From: Stenotrophomonas maltophilia
Lineage (GTDB): Bacteria > Pseudomonadota > Gammaproteobacteria > Xanthomonadales > Xanthomonadaceae
Assembly (NCBI RefSeq): GCF_001676385.1
Contig: NZ_LYVJ01000001.1
Location: 62,001-126,000, forward strand
DNA length: 64,000 nt
Reading direction: 5' to 3'
Shown here: positions 48,929 through 59,254 of the stretch, one piece after another
Layout of the letters: the number at the start of each line of letters is the position of its first letter
Numbering within the stretch: the stretch's first letter is position 1
Notes under the pieces: model-generated
The model's database searches: none
Told to the model about the DNA's origin: nothing
The model's input: the letters and a program-made list of their open reading frames with translations, nothing else
Program-made: the position numbers and the translations under genes

Positions 48929-49026
48929 GGGGCGGTGTGGCTGTGCAGGACCGTTGGCGCCATGGATGGCGCCATCGAGCCCCCAGGGATGGGTTTACGG
49001 CGTGTCCTGCACAGCCACACCGCCCC
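48929..49026 (+). repeat. Large inverted-repeat element, copy C (short form)
   Basis: 98 bases with perfect 23-base arms (48929-48951 and 49004-49026). It keeps the outer part of copy A (ACCGTTGGCGCCATGGATGG, CCCCCAGGGATGGGTTTACGGCGT) but lacks the central CTTGCGAAGC hairpin. Arm sequence differs from A and B. Confidence 0.8.
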
Positions 49027-49117
49027 GCCATCCCGCGGGATGCCAGCTTTGGCTGTTGCTTCGGCTGTTGCTTGAACGCTTCGGCAGGTGCAGGGTGCAG
49101 CCCTGCCGAACAACCCT

Positions 49118-50449
49118 TTACTTGACCTGCACGTCGATCACGCCGTCGCCAACGCGGGCCTGCAGTGCGTCGCCGGACTGCACCTGCCCGACCTGGCGCA
49201 CCAGCGTGCCGTCGTCACTGCGGGTCAGGATGCTGTAGCCGCGGGCCACCGTCGCCAGCGGGCTGACCGCTTCCAGCGAGCGCGCCAGCCCGCGCAGGCG
49301 CAGTGCATCGCGTTCCAGCAGGCGCAGCATCGCGGACTGGGGGCGGCCGCGCAGGGCGGCCAGGCGGCGCTGCATCGCGTCGAGCCGGCGCTGTGGGTGG
49401 TGCCCACGCAGCACCGCTGCCGCATGGCGCAGGCGCGCGGCACGGCGCTCCTGCTGCTGGTTGAACGCGCCGTGCAGGCGCCGGCCCAGATCCACTTGGC
49501 GGCGGCGCAGCAGGTCCAGGCGTGCCTGGGGGCTCCGTGCATTCAGGCGCAGCAGGGCACGATCCACGCGCTGCATGGCCTGTTGCATCGTGTGCCGTTG
49601 CAGCTGCACCATGCGCGCGGCCGTGCGGCGCAGGCGAAGCATCAACTCGCGCTGGTCCGGCACCAGCAGTTCGGCGGCTACCGAGGGTGTCGGTGCGCGC
49701 AGATCGGCAGCGAAATCGCTCAGGCTGAAGTCGGTTTCGTGGCCCACCGCAGAGACCACCGGCGTGCGGCTGGCCGCGATCGCGCGGGCCAGTGCCTCGT
49801 CGTTGAACGCCCACAGGTCCTCCAGTGAACCGCCACCGCGGGTCAGCAGGATCACGTCGTAGCGGCCGCTGGCATCGGCGGCCTGCAGCAGCCGGGTGAT
49901 CTGCGCGGCGGCGCTGGTGCCCTGGACCAGGGCCGGCAGCAGATCCACCTCCAGCAGCGGGAAGCGGCGGCCGAGTACGCTCAGCACGTCGCGCACGGCG
50001 GCACCGGTGGGCGAGGTGATCACGGCCAGGCGCTGCACGTGCGCCGGCATCGCCCGCTTGCGGGCGGGGTCGAACAGGCCCTCGGCCTCCAGGCGTGCCT
50101 TCAGCTCCTCGAATGCGCGGCGCAGCGCGCCTTCGCCGGCCTCCTCCATGTGGTCCAGCACCATCTGGTACTCGCCACGGGCGTCGTACAGGGTCACCTT
50201 GCCGCGCACCAGCACGCGCATGCCTTCGCGCGGCACGAACTTCAGGTACTGCGCCTTCATCCGGAACATGGCCGCACGCAGCTGTGCGCGCGCATCCTTC
50301 AGGGTGAAGTAGAGGTGCCCGGAACCGGGGCGGGCCACGCTGCCCAGCTCGGCCTCGACCCAGATCGCCGGGAAACTGCCTTCCAGCAGGTCGCGGGCGA
50401 GGGCATTGAGCTGGCCGGGGGTAAAGATGGTGTCGCTGCGTGGCTGCAT
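49118..50449 (-). CDS. xseA: Exodeoxyribonuclease VII large subunit
   Basis: 443 residues. OB-fold at the N-terminus ([27 protein letters not shown]), then the catalytic domain with [43 protein letters not shown] and [15 protein letters not shown], and a long coiled-coil region of Arg/Leu-rich helices (residues 290-400). It cuts single-stranded DNA in both directions with XseB, which is not in this window. Start Met at 50449 follows the family; the frame is open upstream through the neighbour's sequence. Confidence 0.95.
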   Translation of the reverse strand: MQPRSDTIFTPGQLNALARDLLEGSFPAIWVEAELGSVARPGSGHLYFTLKDARAQLRAAMFRMKAQYLKFVPREGMRVLVRGKVTLYDARGEYQMVLDHMEEAGEGALRRAFEELKARLEAEGLFDPARKRAMPAHVQRLAVITSPTGAAVRDVLSVLGRRFPLLEVDLLPALVQGTSAAAQITRLLQAADASGRYDVILLTRGGGSLEDLWAFNDEALARAIAASRTPVVSAVGHETDFSLSDFAADLRAPTPSVAAELLVPDQRELMLRLRRTAARMVQLQRHTMQQAMQRVDRALLRLNARSPQARLDLLRRRQVDLGRRLHGAFNQQQERRAARLRHAAAVLRGHHPQRRLDAMQRRLAALRGRPQSAMLRLLERDALRLRGLARSLEAVSPLATVARGYSILTRSDDGTLVRQVGQVQSGDALQARVGDGVIDVQVK

Positions 50450-50493
50450 GGAAACGGCGTGGGGCAGGTGGAACGGAGGCTCAGGATCGCACG

Positions 50494-51564
50494 TCAGCGT
50501 GCATCGTGCTGGCGCCGCGCCCACTGGACGTGCTCGCGAACCAGTGGCGAGGGATCGCCGGCGCGGCTGTCCAGTGCGGCCAGGGTCTCCACTGTGGTCG
50601 GTGCATTGCCCAGCGCCACGGCAATGTTGCGCAACCAGCGCTCGTGGCCGCTGCGGCGGATCGGGCTGCCCTCGGTACGGTGCAGGAACTCCGCCTCGTC
50701 CCAGGCGAACAGCTGGTCCAGGCGGGCAGTGTCGAGGTTGTTGCGCGCGCGGAAATCGGCCTCGTCGGTGCGCCGGGCGAATTTGTTCCAGGGACAGACC
50801 AGCTGGCAGTCGTCGCAACCGTAGATGCGGTTGCCCATCAGCGGCCGCATGTCTTCGGGTATGGCGCCGTCGTGCTCGATGGTCAGGTAGGAAATGCAGC
50901 GGCGCGCGTCCAGCCGATGCGGGCCGGTGATCGCGCGGGTGGGGCAGACGTCGATGCAGCGGGTGCAGGTGCCGCAATGCGCGCTGGCGGGATGATCGAT
51001 CGGCAGCGGCAGGTCGATGTAGATCTCGCCGAGGAAGAACCATGAACCGCCGTGGCGGTCGATCAGGCAGGTGTGCTTGCCGATCCAGCCAAGTCCGGCA
51101 TTGCGTGCCAGCGCGCGTTCCAGCACCGGCGCCGAATCGACGAACACGCGGTAACCCAGCGGTGCCACTTCGTCATTGATCTGCGTGGCCAGCTTCTGCA
51201 GGCGATTGCGCATCAGCTTGTGGTAGTCGCGGCCAAGCGCATAGCGGGCGACATAGGCACGGCCCGGATCGGCCAGGGTTGCCCAGGCTTCGGTGTCATC
51301 CTTGTGGCTGTAATCCATGCCCACCGAAATCACCCGTACGGTGCCGGGCAGCAGTTCGGCCGGGCGCGCGCGCAGGGTGCCATGGCGCGCCATCCAGTCC
51401 ATCGTGCCGTACAGGCCCTGGCCCAGCCAGTCGGCCAGGTGGGCCTCATCCTCGCCCAGTTCGATGCCGGCGATGCCGCAGCGCTGGAAGCCGTGGGCCC
51501 GCGCCAGGTCGCGGATGCGCTGCACGGCCTGGGCCGGATCGACAGGGGTGGGGGCAGGGGACAT
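50494..51564 (-). CDS. queG: Epoxyqueuosine reductase
   Basis: 356-residue cobalamin and iron-sulfur enzyme that makes the last step of queuosine in tRNA wobble position. Two 4Fe-4S ligand sets: [12 protein letters not shown] and [11 protein letters not shown], plus the N-terminal active Asp in [26 protein letters not shown] read as two blocks. A HEAT-like C-terminal segment ([16 protein letters not shown]) is present. The start at 51564 is only 23 bases from the divergent nnr start, so the two promoters must overlap the coding starts. Confidence 0.95.
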   Translation of the reverse strand: MSPAPTPVDPAQAVQRIRDLARAHGFQRCGIAGIELGEDEAHLADWLGQGLYGTMDWMARHGTLRARPAELLPGTVRVISVGMDYSHKDDTEAWATLADPGRAYVARYALGRDYHKLMRNRLQKLATQINDEVAPLGYRVFVDSAPVLERALARNAGLGWIGKHTCLIDRHGGSWFFLGEIYIDLPLPIDHPASAHCGTCTRCIDVCPTRAITGPHRLDARRCISYLTIEHDGAIPEDMRPLMGNRIYGCDDCQLVCPWNKFARRTDEADFRARNNLDTARLDQLFAWDEAEFLHRTEGSPIRRSGHERWLRNIAVALGNAPTTVETLAALDSRAGDPSPLVREHVQWARRQHDAR

Positions 51565-51587
51565 GTGCACCAGTATAAAATCCCGGC

Positions 51588-53072
51588 ATGGCCAACCTTG
51601 CTGATCTGTTCGATTCCGCTGCGGCGCGCGCGCTCGATGCGCAGGCCTCGGCGCTGGCTGCCGAGGGCGGTTGGGACCTGATGTCACAGGCCGGCCAGGC
51701 CGCCTGGCAGTGCCTGCTCCAGCATTGGCCCCAGGCGCAGCGGATCGGCGTAATGGCCGGTGCGGGCAACAACGGCGGTGATGGCTACGTGCTGGCCCGC
51801 CACGCGCTGCAGGCCGGACGCGAGGTGAAGGTTGTCGCGCTGCCGGGCAAATCACCGTCGACCGCGCTGGCGCAGCGGGCGCTGTCGGAGTTCATGTCTG
51901 CGGGCGGTACCGTGGTGGATTTCGATGGGGCGCTGCCCGCGGCCGATGTCTGGGTTGATGCCTTGTTCGGGCTGGGCCTCGACCGCAGGCCGGAGGGGGC
52001 GGCGCAGGCCATGGTGGCCGCGCTCAATTCCCAGTCGGTTCCGGTCCTCGCCCTGGATGTCCCCAGCGGCGTCGATGCCGACCGCGGCACCGTGCCGGGC
52101 GCGGCGGCGAGGGCCACGCTGACCCTGCAGTTCATCGTGCGGCATCGCGGGTTGTATACGGGCGATGCGCTGGATCACTGCGGTCGGAAGCTGCTGGCAC
52201 CGCTCCAGCTGCCGTCGGTCGCCTGGGAAGGCGTATCGCCAGCGGCCGAGTGCTGGACCCGGGAGCGATTGCCGGCGCTGCTGCCACCGCGTCGTGCCAA
52301 CAGCCACAAGGGCGAATCCGGCCATGTGCTGTGCATTGGTGGCAACCATGGCAGCGGCGGCGCGCTGGTGATGGCTGCCGAGGCGGCGCTGCGCACAGGC
52401 GCCGGGCTGTTGAGCGCCGGCACCCGTCGCGAGCATGTCGGCCCGATGCTGGCGCGGGTGCCGGAGGCGATGAGCCACGCACTGGAAGAGGGCGCAGCGC
52501 TGCCGGCGCTGCTGGACAAGGCCAGCGTGGTGGCAGTCGGGCCCGGGCTGGGCCAGGACGAATGGGCGCGCGCGCTGTTTGCGCGGGTACTGGCCTGCGC
52601 CAAGCCACTGGTGGTCGACGCCGATGCCTTGAACCTGTTGGCACAGGATCCGCGCGCGCTGCCCGGCGCCATCCTCACGCCACATCCCGGCGAGGCTGCG
52701 CGCCTGCTTGGCTGCAGTACGGCCCAGATCCAGGCCGATCGCTTCGCCAGCGCACAGGCGCTGGCCGATCGCTTCCACGCCGTGGTGGTGCTGAAAGGTG
52801 CCGGCAGCATCGTGGCGGCACCGGGGCATCGACCCCGGCTGATCGCCGCAGGCAACCCCGGCATGGCCGTGGGCGGCATGGGCGACCTGCTTACCGGCAT
52901 CATCGCCAGCCTGCGCGCGCAGGGGTTGGCCGCGCTTGACGCCGCTGCGGGCGGCGCGTTGCTGCATGCGCTCGCAGGCGACGCCGCCGCCGTGGATGGC
53001 GCGCGTGGCCTGCTCCCCACTGACCTGCTGGCACCATTGCGGCGGCTGGCCAACCCGGAATGCTCTCCATGA
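51588..53072 (+). CDS. nnr: Bifunctional NAD(P)H-hydrate epimerase/dehydratase
   Basis: 494 residues. N-terminal YjeF epimerase domain with VMAGAGNNGGDGYVLARHAL (Rossmann) and LDVPSGVDADRGTVPG; C-terminal ADP-dependent dehydratase domain with ESGHVLCIGGNHGSGGA, LTPHPGEAARLL and NPGMAVGGMGDLLTG, the nucleotide motif. Repairs hydrated NADH and NADPH. Length matches the fused bacterial form. Its stop overlaps the tsaE start by four bases (ATGA), as in many bacteria, and begins the nnr-tsaE-amiC-mutL block. Confidence 0.95.
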   Translation: MANLADLFDSAAARALDAQASALAAEGGWDLMSQAGQAAWQCLLQHWPQAQRIGVMAGAGNNGGDGYVLARHALQAGREVKVVALPGKSPSTALAQRALSEFMSAGGTVVDFDGALPAADVWVDALFGLGLDRRPEGAAQAMVAALNSQSVPVLALDVPSGVDADRGTVPGAAARATLTLQFIVRHRGLYTGDALDHCGRKLLAPLQLPSVAWEGVSPAAECWTRERLPALLPPRRANSHKGESGHVLCIGGNHGSGGALVMAAEAALRTGAGLLSAGTRREHVGPMLARVPEAMSHALEEGAALPALLDKASVVAVGPGLGQDEWARALFARVLACAKPLVVDADALNLLAQDPRALPGAILTPHPGEAARLLGCSTAQIQADRFASAQALADRFHAVVVLKGAGSIVAAPGHRPRLIAAGNPGMAVGGMGDLLTGIIASLRAQGLAALDAAAGGALLHALAGDAAAVDGARGLLPTDLLAPLRRLANPECSP

Positions 53073-53551
53073 CCGAATTCTTCCTTGCCGACAGCGATGC
53101 CACCGAGCTGCTGGGGCAGTGGCTTGCGGCCACCCGGCCGCCGCAGGCACTGATCGAACTGCGTGGCGACCTTGGTGCCGGCAAGTCGACCACGGCGCGG
53201 GCACTGCTGCGCGCACTGGGCGTGCAGGGGGCCATCCGCAGCCCTACCTACACCCTGGTCGAACGCTATCCGTTGGCCAGTGGCGGCGAGGCATGGCATC
53301 TGGACCTGTACCGCATCGGCCAGGCCGGCGAGCTCGATTTCCTCGGCCTGGACGAGGGCAGCGCGGTGCTGTGGCTGGTCGAATGGCCCGAGCGCGGGGC
53401 CGGTGCCTTGCCGCCTACCGATCTGGTGGTCGCGCTGGACCTTGAAGGCCAAGGGCGCCGTGCTCGTCTCATTGCGGTGAGCGACGTGGGGCGTGAATGG
53501 CTGAAACGGCTTCCCCAAGGGGGCGACTTGCATGCCATTTCTGTCGGCTGA
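53069..53551 (+). CDS. tsaE: tRNA threonylcarbamoyladenosine biosynthesis ATPase TsaE
   Basis: 160 residues. Walker A GDLGAGKST, Walker B-like HLDLYRIG with Asp, and IRSPTYTLVERY, all typical of TsaE. ATPase needed with TsaB and TsaD for t6A modification of tRNA. The start at 53069 is chosen because it overlaps the nnr stop; an in-frame Met three codons upstream is possible. Followed by amiC after 82 bases. Confidence 0.93.
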   Translation: MTEFFLADSDATELLGQWLAATRPPQALIELRGDLGAGKSTTARALLRALGVQGAIRSPTYTLVERYPLASGGEAWHLDLYRIGQAGELDFLGLDEGSAVLWLVEWPERGAGALPPTDLVVALDLEGQGRRARLIAVSDVGREWLKRLPQGGDLHAISVG

Positions 53552-53633
53552 CGAGAACAAACGCCGGCAGGTTACGGATTATTAAGGAAAAAGGTGTTGC
53601 ATTCCGTTCAGCGCGGTGATTGAATCCTGAGCC

Positions 53634-55187
53634 ATGCGCCCGGGGAACCGTCTCATCGCCATCTGTGCCACCGTCGGACTGGGTCTGGCGAGCGCCAGCG
53701 CGTGGGCGGGTGAAGTCCGCCAGGTCGTGCTGAATACCGGCGCCACCGGGACCCGCGCCGAGATTTCGTTGGCCGGCAGCGGCGGCTACAAGACCCTGTC
53801 GTTGTCTGGGCCGAACCGGCTGGTTGTCGACTTTCCCGACTCGAGTGCGGTGCGGGCGCTGAAGATGCCGGCTCCCCAGGGCGTGGTTACTGCGGTACGC
53901 ACGGGACAGCCGGTGCCGGGTACCTTCCGGGTGGTCTTTGACCTGGCCGAATCCGTGGCCCCGTTCCGCCCGCAGATGCAGCGCGAGGGCAATGAATCCA
54001 GGCTGGTGATCGAGTGGCCGGGCGATGGTCAGTCCGTGGCCAGCAGTCGTCCGGCCACGGCCGGGCAGGCAGCGGCGGCGGCAGCGCCCGGCGTCGCGGC
54101 ACCGACGCCGGCCGAAAGCGCGCAGTCGCGTTCCGATGCCGCCCGCGCCACCGCCCTGCTGACCGCGCAGGTGCAGCAGCAGGCCAGTGTCACCGCAGCG
54201 GCAACGGCTGCGCCGTCACCGGTGCCGGCTACGGCGTCGGCGCAGGGTGCCGCGGCCGGTACCACTACACCTGCGTCCTCGCCGGCTGCGATCCTTGCCG
54301 GCCAGCACACTGCGGCGGTAGTGACCAACCCGCCCGCCACCGTACCGCCGCCGGCACCCAAGCCGATGGATCCTCCGCGCCCAGCCATGCCCAGTGATGC
54401 CTCGCGCATCCGCATGCAGCCCGGCATGCGCCATCTGGTCGTGGCGATCGATCCCGGCCACGGTGGCCAGGATCCGGGCGCGATCGGTCCGACCGGCAAG
54501 CGCGAAAAAGACGTCACCCTGGCGGTGGCGCGCGAGCTGGCGCGCCAGGTCAACGCCACCCCGGGTCTGAAGGCTTACCTGACCCGCGACAGCGATGTGT
54601 TCATCCCGCTGCCGATGCGTGCGCAGAAGGCGCGGGCGAACAAGGCCGACATCTTCATCTCGATCCACGCCGATGCGGCCGAGAACCGTTCGGCCACCGG
54701 CTCGTCAGTCTACGTGCTGTCGACCAAAGGCGCGTCCTCGCAGCGCGCTCGTTGGCTGGCGGACAAGGAAAACGCGGCTGACCTGGTCGGTGGCGTGCGC
54801 CTGCAGCAGACCGAGGGCACCCTCGCCAACGTGCTGCTGGACCTGGCCCAGAGTGGCTACATGAAGGCGTCCGAAGATGCGGCCGGCCACGTGCTGGGTG
54901 GCCTGAAGCGGATCGGCAACAACCACAAGCCGAACATCGAGCGCGCCAACTTCGCCGTGCTGCGGACCTCGGACATGCCGGCGATGCTGGTGGAAACCGC
55001 GTTCATCTCCAACCCGGACGAGGAGCGCCGCCTGACCGATCCCGCCTACCAGCGCAAGATCGCCGGTGCCGTGCTCGATGGCGTACACACCTTCTTCAGC
55101 CGCCAGCCACCGCCGGGCACGCTGTATGCGGCCCGTGCCCAGGCCGAGATCGACGCGGCTGCCACCATGGCCGGCGGCAGCAAGTAA
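53634..55187 (+). CDS. amiC: N-acetylmuramoyl-L-alanine amidase (AmiC type)
   Basis: 517 residues. Signal peptide at the N-terminus, then an AMIN domain (residues ~25-130: VRQVVLNTGATGTRAEISL ... RLVIEWPG) that directs the enzyme to the septum. A Pro/Ala/Thr linker (about 145-260) is long and low in complexity. The amidase_3 domain follows: VVAIDPGHGGQDPGAIG (zinc His and Glu), FISIHADAAENRSATGSSVY and LVETAFISNPDEERRL with the catalytic Glu. It cleaves septal peptidoglycan at cell separation, activated by EnvC/NlpD. TTGCAT-17-TTGAAT lies directly upstream and may be a promoter, but it would leave almost no leader. Confidence 0.95.
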   Translation: MRPGNRLIAICATVGLGLASASAWAGEVRQVVLNTGATGTRAEISLAGSGGYKTLSLSGPNRLVVDFPDSSAVRALKMPAPQGVVTAVRTGQPVPGTFRVVFDLAESVAPFRPQMQREGNESRLVIEWPGDGQSVASSRPATAGQAAAAAAPGVAAPTPAESAQSRSDAARATALLTAQVQQQASVTAAATAAPSPVPATASAQGAAAGTTTPASSPAAILAGQHTAAVVTNPPATVPPPAPKPMDPPRPAMPSDASRIRMQPGMRHLVVAIDPGHGGQDPGAIGPTGKREKDVTLAVARELARQVNATPGLKAYLTRDSDVFIPLPMRAQKARANKADIFISIHADAAENRSATGSSVYVLSTKGASSQRARWLADKENAADLVGGVRLQQTEGTLANVLLDLAQSGYMKASEDAAGHVLGGLKRIGNNHKPNIERANFAVLRTSDMPAMLVETAFISNPDEERRLTDPAYQRKIAGAVLDGVHTFFSRQPPPGTLYAARAQAEIDAAATMAGGSK

Positions 55188-55374
55188 CCCGCCGAACGCG
55201 GGTTGCCGCTTTCTGCGGCGTCGAGCCGCGCCTCTGACCGATGGGCGCCCTTCTGGCGAACGCATCGCCACGCGCGCGGGCCCTGCCGCCGGGAACGCGA
55301 GGTGCTTCATGCCCGGCGGACGACGGGCCGCTCCGCTATCATCGACCCATGAAGTCCGCTGACCATCATCTCCC

Positions 55375-57279
55375 ATGAGTGCGCCCGGCCCGCGCCCGAT
55401 CCGGCCATTGCCGGAAATCCTGATCAACCAGATCGCCGCCGGCGAAGTGGTCGAGCGTCCCGCCTCGGTGGTCAAGGAGCTCGTCGAGAATGCGATCGAT
55501 GCCGGTGCCACACGTGTCGACATCGACCTGGAAGAAGGCGGTGTGCGCCTGATCCGCATCCGTGACAACGGCAGCGGTATCGCACCGGAGCAGTTGCCGC
55601 TGGCGGTATCACGCCATGCCACCAGCAAGATCGCCGACCTGGACGATCTCGAATCAGTGTCCACGCTGGGCTTCCGTGGCGAAGCACTGCCGTCGATCGC
55701 CTCGGTCAGCCGCTTCACCCTGGCTTCGCGCCGCGCGCATGACGAGCACGGCTCGGCGCTGCAGATCGAAGGCGGCAAGATCGGCGAAGTGACCCCGCGA
55801 GCGCATGCGCCAGGCACCACCGTGGAAGTGCGCGAGTTGTTCTACAACGTGCCGGCGCGGCGCAAGTTCCTGCGTGCCGAGCGCACCGAACTGGGCCATA
55901 TCGAAGAGTGGCTGCGCTCGCTGGCGCTGGCGCGGCCGGATGTCGAGCTGCGCGTGTCGCACAACGGCAAGGCGTCACGCCGCTACAAGCCGGGTGACCT
56001 GTATTCCGACGCGCGCCTGGCCGAAACGCTGGGCGAGGATTTCGCCAACCAGGCAGTGCGCGTCGACCATAGCGGTGCCGGGCTGCGCCTGCACGGCTGG
56101 ATTGCGCAGCCGCACTATTCGCGGGCCAGTGCCGACCAGCAGTACCTGTACGTCAACGGTCGTTCGGTGCGTGACCGCAGCGTCGCCCACGCGGTGAAGA
56201 TGGCCTACGGTGACGTGCTGTATCACGGCCGCCAGCCGGCCTATGTGTTGTTCCTGGAACTGGACCCGACCCGCGTTGACGTCAACGTGCATCCGGCCAA
56301 GCACGAAGTCCGTTTCCGCGATGCCCGACTGGTCCATGACTTCGTCTACCGCACGTTGAAGGATGCGCTGGCCGATACCCGCGCCGGCATGTCGGCGCAG
56401 GAAATCGGGGCCGGCACCGCGCATCCGGCGGACGCCACGGCTGCACCCATGGAGTCGAGCGCGGGCGCCTCCGGTTTCGGGTGGGTGCGTGGCCCCGCGC
56501 CGGGTGCCGGCTCGGGAGGTGGTGGTGGCGGATTCTCCGGGTGGCGCCCACAGCAGCCGCTGGGTCTGCAGGTGGCCGATGCGCCTGCCGCTTACGCAGC
56601 GCTGTATGCCACGCCCGCCGGCGTCGAACGCGCAGCGGCGTTGCCGCCGATGCCGAGCGAAAACGGGTTGCCGGTGACCAGCGCCGAGGCCGGCGTGCCG
56701 CCATTGGGCTATGCGATCGCGCAGCTGCATGGCATCTACATCCTCGCCGAGAACGCCGAAGGCCTGATCGTGGTCGACATGCATGCGGCCCACGAACGCA
56801 TCGGCTACGAGCGCCTGAAGAACGCGCACGACGGCATCGGCCTGCAGTCGCAACCGCTGCTGGTGCCGATCACCCTCGCGGTGGGCGAGCGCGAGGCCGA
56901 CACCGCCGAAAGCGAAGCGGAGACCCTGGCGGCGCTCGGTTTCGAGGTAACCCGTGCCGGCCCCGGTTCGCTGCACGTGCGCAGCATTCCGGCGCTGCTG
57001 GCCCATGCCGAGCCGGAGGGGCTGCTGCGCGACGTGTTGACCGACCTGCGCGAGCATGGGCAGAGCCGCCGCGTCGCGAGTGCACGCGACGAGCTGCTGT
57101 CGACCATGGCCTGCCATGGCGCGGTCCGCGCCAACCGGCGCCTGACCGTGCCCGAGATGAACGCGCTGCTGCGCGATATGGAGATCACCGAGCGTTCCGG
57201 CCAATGCAATCACGGCCGGCCGACCTGGGCCCGTTTTTCGCTGGCGGAGATCGACCGCTGGTTCCTGCGCGGACGTTGA
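55375..57279 (+). CDS. mutL: DNA mismatch repair protein MutL
   Basis: 634 residues. GHKL ATPase N-terminus: [52 protein letters not shown] (ATP lid) and [13 protein letters not shown]. The linker (about 350-430) is Gly/Ala/Pro-rich, including [13 protein letters not shown]-terminal dimerisation domain has [28 protein letters not shown] and QCNHGRPTW. The endonuclease motif DQHAxxExxxxE is degenerate here (DMHAAHERI), as in methyl-directed MutL, suggesting that strand cutting is by a separate nuclease. Same orientation as amiC, with a 187-base gap. Confidence 0.96.
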   Translation: MSAPGPRPIRPLPEILINQIAAGEVVERPASVVKELVENAIDAGATRVDIDLEEGGVRLIRIRDNGSGIAPEQLPLAVSRHATSKIADLDDLESVSTLGFRGEALPSIASVSRFTLASRRAHDEHGSALQIEGGKIGEVTPRAHAPGTTVEVRELFYNVPARRKFLRAERTELGHIEEWLRSLALARPDVELRVSHNGKASRRYKPGDLYSDARLAETLGEDFANQAVRVDHSGAGLRLHGWIAQPHYSRASADQQYLYVNGRSVRDRSVAHAVKMAYGDVLYHGRQPAYVLFLELDPTRVDVNVHPAKHEVRFRDARLVHDFVYRTLKDALADTRAGMSAQEIGAGTAHPADATAAPMESSAGASGFGWVRGPAPGAGSGGGGGGFSGWRPQQPLGLQVADAPAAYAALYATPAGVERAAALPPMPSENGLPVTSAEAGVPPLGYAIAQLHGIYILAENAEGLIVVDMHAAHERIGYERLKNAHDGIGLQSQPLLVPITLAVGEREADTAESEAETLAALGFEVTRAGPGSLHVRSIPALLAHAEPEGLLRDVLTDLREHGQSRRVASARDELLSTMACHGAVRANRRLTVPEMNALLRDMEITERSGQCNHGRPTWARFSLAEIDRWFLRGR

Positions 57280-57290
57280 GGGGAGCATCG

Positions 57291-58223
57291 ATGAGGTATC
57301 GGGAATTGTGTGGCGTGCTGGCTGCCCTGGTATTGGCCGCCTGCAGCCCGGCATCGGCGCCTGCACCCGCGCCGTCCGTAGAGGATCCGGCCTACGCCGC
57401 CGCGCAGCAGCAGTGGCGCGTGGCACGCTACCAGGACCTGACACGGCCCGATGGCTGGACCGCGCTGGTCGGGCTGCACTGGCTGCAGAACAGATCGCAC
57501 TTCGTCGGCAGCGGCCCCACCAACGGCCTCAGGCTGGCGGTGGGGCCGGAGAAACTGGGCCTGCTGCGCCGAGAGGGCTCCCGATGGTGGTTCACGCCGG
57601 AACCGGGTGTCGATGTCAGCCATGAAGGCCAGCCAGTGCGCGGCCGCATCCACGTCGACACCGACAAGGACCCGCAGCCGACGCTGCTGGCCTTCGATGG
57701 CGGCAAGGGCCAGCTGAGCATCATCCGTCGCGGTCCGCGCGATGCGCTGCGGGTCAAGCACGCCGATGCACCCGCACGGCGTGACTTCGCCGGCCTGGAG
57801 TATTGGCCGGGCGGCCCCGATTGGCAGGTGCAGGCGCGCTTCATCGCGCATCCCGCGGGCAAGACCCTGCCGATCGTCGACATCACCGGGCTGACCACCG
57901 AGATGCCCAATGCCGGCGCGGTGGAATTCGAACGCGACGGGCGCACCTGGCGGCTGGAAGCGATCGGCGCTGCCGGCGCGCCGCTGTTCCTGATCTTCGC
58001 CGACCGTACCAGTGGGCGCGGCAGCTACCCGGCGGGTCGCTACCTGGATACCGGCGCACCCGGCCCCGATGGCAGGGTGCGCATCGATTTCAATCATGCC
58101 TACAACCCGCCGTGTGCGTTCACCGCCTATGCGACCTGCCCGTTGGCGCCCCCGGAGAACCGGCTGGACCTGCGCGTGGAAGCGGGAGAGAAGGCCTACC
58201 ACCTGCCAGAAGGAGAGGGCTGA
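57291..58223 (+). CDS. DUF1684 lipoprotein
   Basis: 310 residues with a lipobox: LAALVLAACSPAS (Cys near 18). The mature part is one DUF1684 domain: WRVARYQDLTRPDGWTALVGLHWL, LLAFDGGKGQLSIIRRG, FAGLEYWPGGPDW, and the core RIDFNHAYNPPCAFTAYATCPLAPPENRL, which includes the two conserved Cys. Function of the family is unknown; the fold is beta-rich. The ATG follows mutL by 11 bases and has GGGGAGC before it, so the two genes are probably co-transcribed. The next gene begins two bases after the stop. Confidence 0.85.
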   Translation: MRYRELCGVLAALVLAACSPASAPAPAPSVEDPAYAAAQQQWRVARYQDLTRPDGWTALVGLHWLQNRSHFVGSGPTNGLRLAVGPEKLGLLRREGSRWWFTPEPGVDVSHEGQPVRGRIHVDTDKDPQPTLLAFDGGKGQLSIIRRGPRDALRVKHADAPARRDFAGLEYWPGGPDWQVQARFIAHPAGKTLPIVDITGLTTEMPNAGAVEFERDGRTWRLEAIGAAGAPLFLIFADRTSGRGSYPAGRYLDTGAPGPDGRVRIDFNHAYNPPCAFTAYATCPLAPPENRLDLRVEAGEKAYHLPEGEG

Positions 58224-58225
58224 CC

Positions 58226-59176
58226 ATGCCGATCAAACATCTGTTCCGTGCCACGCTGCTGCTGGTGGCCTGTGCGGTCGCACCGTTGGCCCCGGCCCAT
58301 GGCGCGACCGTCGCCGGCACCGTGGCGGAGGCCGGGCCGCCGGTGCCATTGCTGTGGAAAGTGACTGGCCCGGGTGATTCCCGCGTGTACCTGCTGGGAT
58401 CATTCCACTTGCTGAAGCCACAGGACTACCCACTGTCGGCCGATGTCGAACAGGCCTTCGAGGCGTCCCAGCGGGTTGTATTCGAGTTGTCGCCGGAGGA
58501 TATGCAGTCACCGCAGCTGGCCAGCCGCATGGTGCAGGCGGCGATCCGCACCGATGGCAGTGAACTCAAGCGCGATCTTGATGCTGCCACCTGGCAGAAA
58601 CTGCAGGCGTTCGCGGCCGAGAACCAGCTGCCGCTGGCGCAGATGCAGGGCATGAAACCCTGGTTCGTTGGCCTGAGCATTTCGATCGGACAGATGCAGA
58701 AGCTGGGCTTGGACCCATCGCTGGGACTGGACCGCCATTTCATGGGGCGCGCGCAGAAGACCGGCCGCAGCACGGCCGGCCTGGAGGACATCGACACCCA
58801 GATCAGCATGCTCGACGGCATGACCGCGCAGGAGCAGCGGCAGATGCTGGCCGAAGCGCTGGACCAGGCCGGCAAGGCCGATGAGCAGGCGCGCCAGCTG
58901 CACGATGCCTGGCGGCGCGGCGACGAGCGCCTGCTGTGGACGAAAATGGCAGCGGAAATGCGTCAGCAGTACCCGCAGCTCTACCAGCGCATCAATACCG
59001 GCCGCAATGACGCCTGGGTGCCAAAGCTGCTGCCGTACCTGCAGGCTGGCCAGGGCGGAACGCTGGTCGTGGTGGGCACGCTGCACCTGCTGGGTAGTGA
59101 CGGCGTCGCCGAGAAGCTGAGGGCGAAGGGCTACAAGGTCGAGCGCGTGTGCACGGGGTGCAAGGCGAAACGCTGA
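58226..59176 (+). CDS. TraB/GumN family protein
   Basis: 316 residues with a signal peptide (ATLLLVACAVAPLAPAHGA). Family signatures: VYLLGSFHLLKPQDYPLS, a GxxH motif at the N-side, FELSPEDMQSPQ, GLEDIDTQISMLDGM, and the late VVVGTLHLLGSDGVAEKLRAKGY with the second GxxH. These two His motifs form the active site of the TIKI/PrgY-like metallopeptidase fold, so a periplasmic protease is likely, though unproven. It directly follows the DUF1684 gene (2-base gap). Ends at a strong bidirectional terminator. Confidence 0.9.
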   Translation: MPIKHLFRATLLLVACAVAPLAPAHGATVAGTVAEAGPPVPLLWKVTGPGDSRVYLLGSFHLLKPQDYPLSADVEQAFEASQRVVFELSPEDMQSPQLASRMVQAAIRTDGSELKRDLDAATWQKLQAFAAENQLPLAQMQGMKPWFVGLSISIGQMQKLGLDPSLGLDRHFMGRAQKTGRSTAGLEDIDTQISMLDGMTAQEQRQMLAEALDQAGKADEQARQLHDAWRRGDERLLWTKMAAEMRQQYPQLYQRINTGRNDAWVPKLLPYLQAGQGGTLVVVGTLHLLGSDGVAEKLRAKGYKVERVCTGCKAKR

Positions 59177-59203
59177 CGCATCGTTGGGGCCATTCCAGAC
59201 AAA

Positions 59204-59233
59204 AAAACGGCGCGCCAAAGGGCGCGCCGTTTT
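59204..59233. terminator. Bidirectional terminator between TraB-type gene and phaR
   Basis: AAAACGGCGCGCC / GGCGCGCCGTTTT with loop AAAG, followed by T-rich sequence on the plus strand (TTTTCG) and preceded by AAAAAAA, giving T run on the minus strand. Serves both convergent genes. Confidence 0.9.
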
Positions 59234-59254
59234 CGTGCCAGCGGGGGCTGCAGA

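Noticed and set aside
50450..51043. N-terminal extension of xseA
   Set aside because: It overlaps queG coding on the same strand in another frame and has no family similarity; XseA normally starts at the OB-fold.
56481..57290. Long upstream extension of the DUF1684 gene frame inside mutL
   Set aside because: MutL covers this region in another frame; the lipoprotein signal sequence begins at 57291 with a ribosome binding site.
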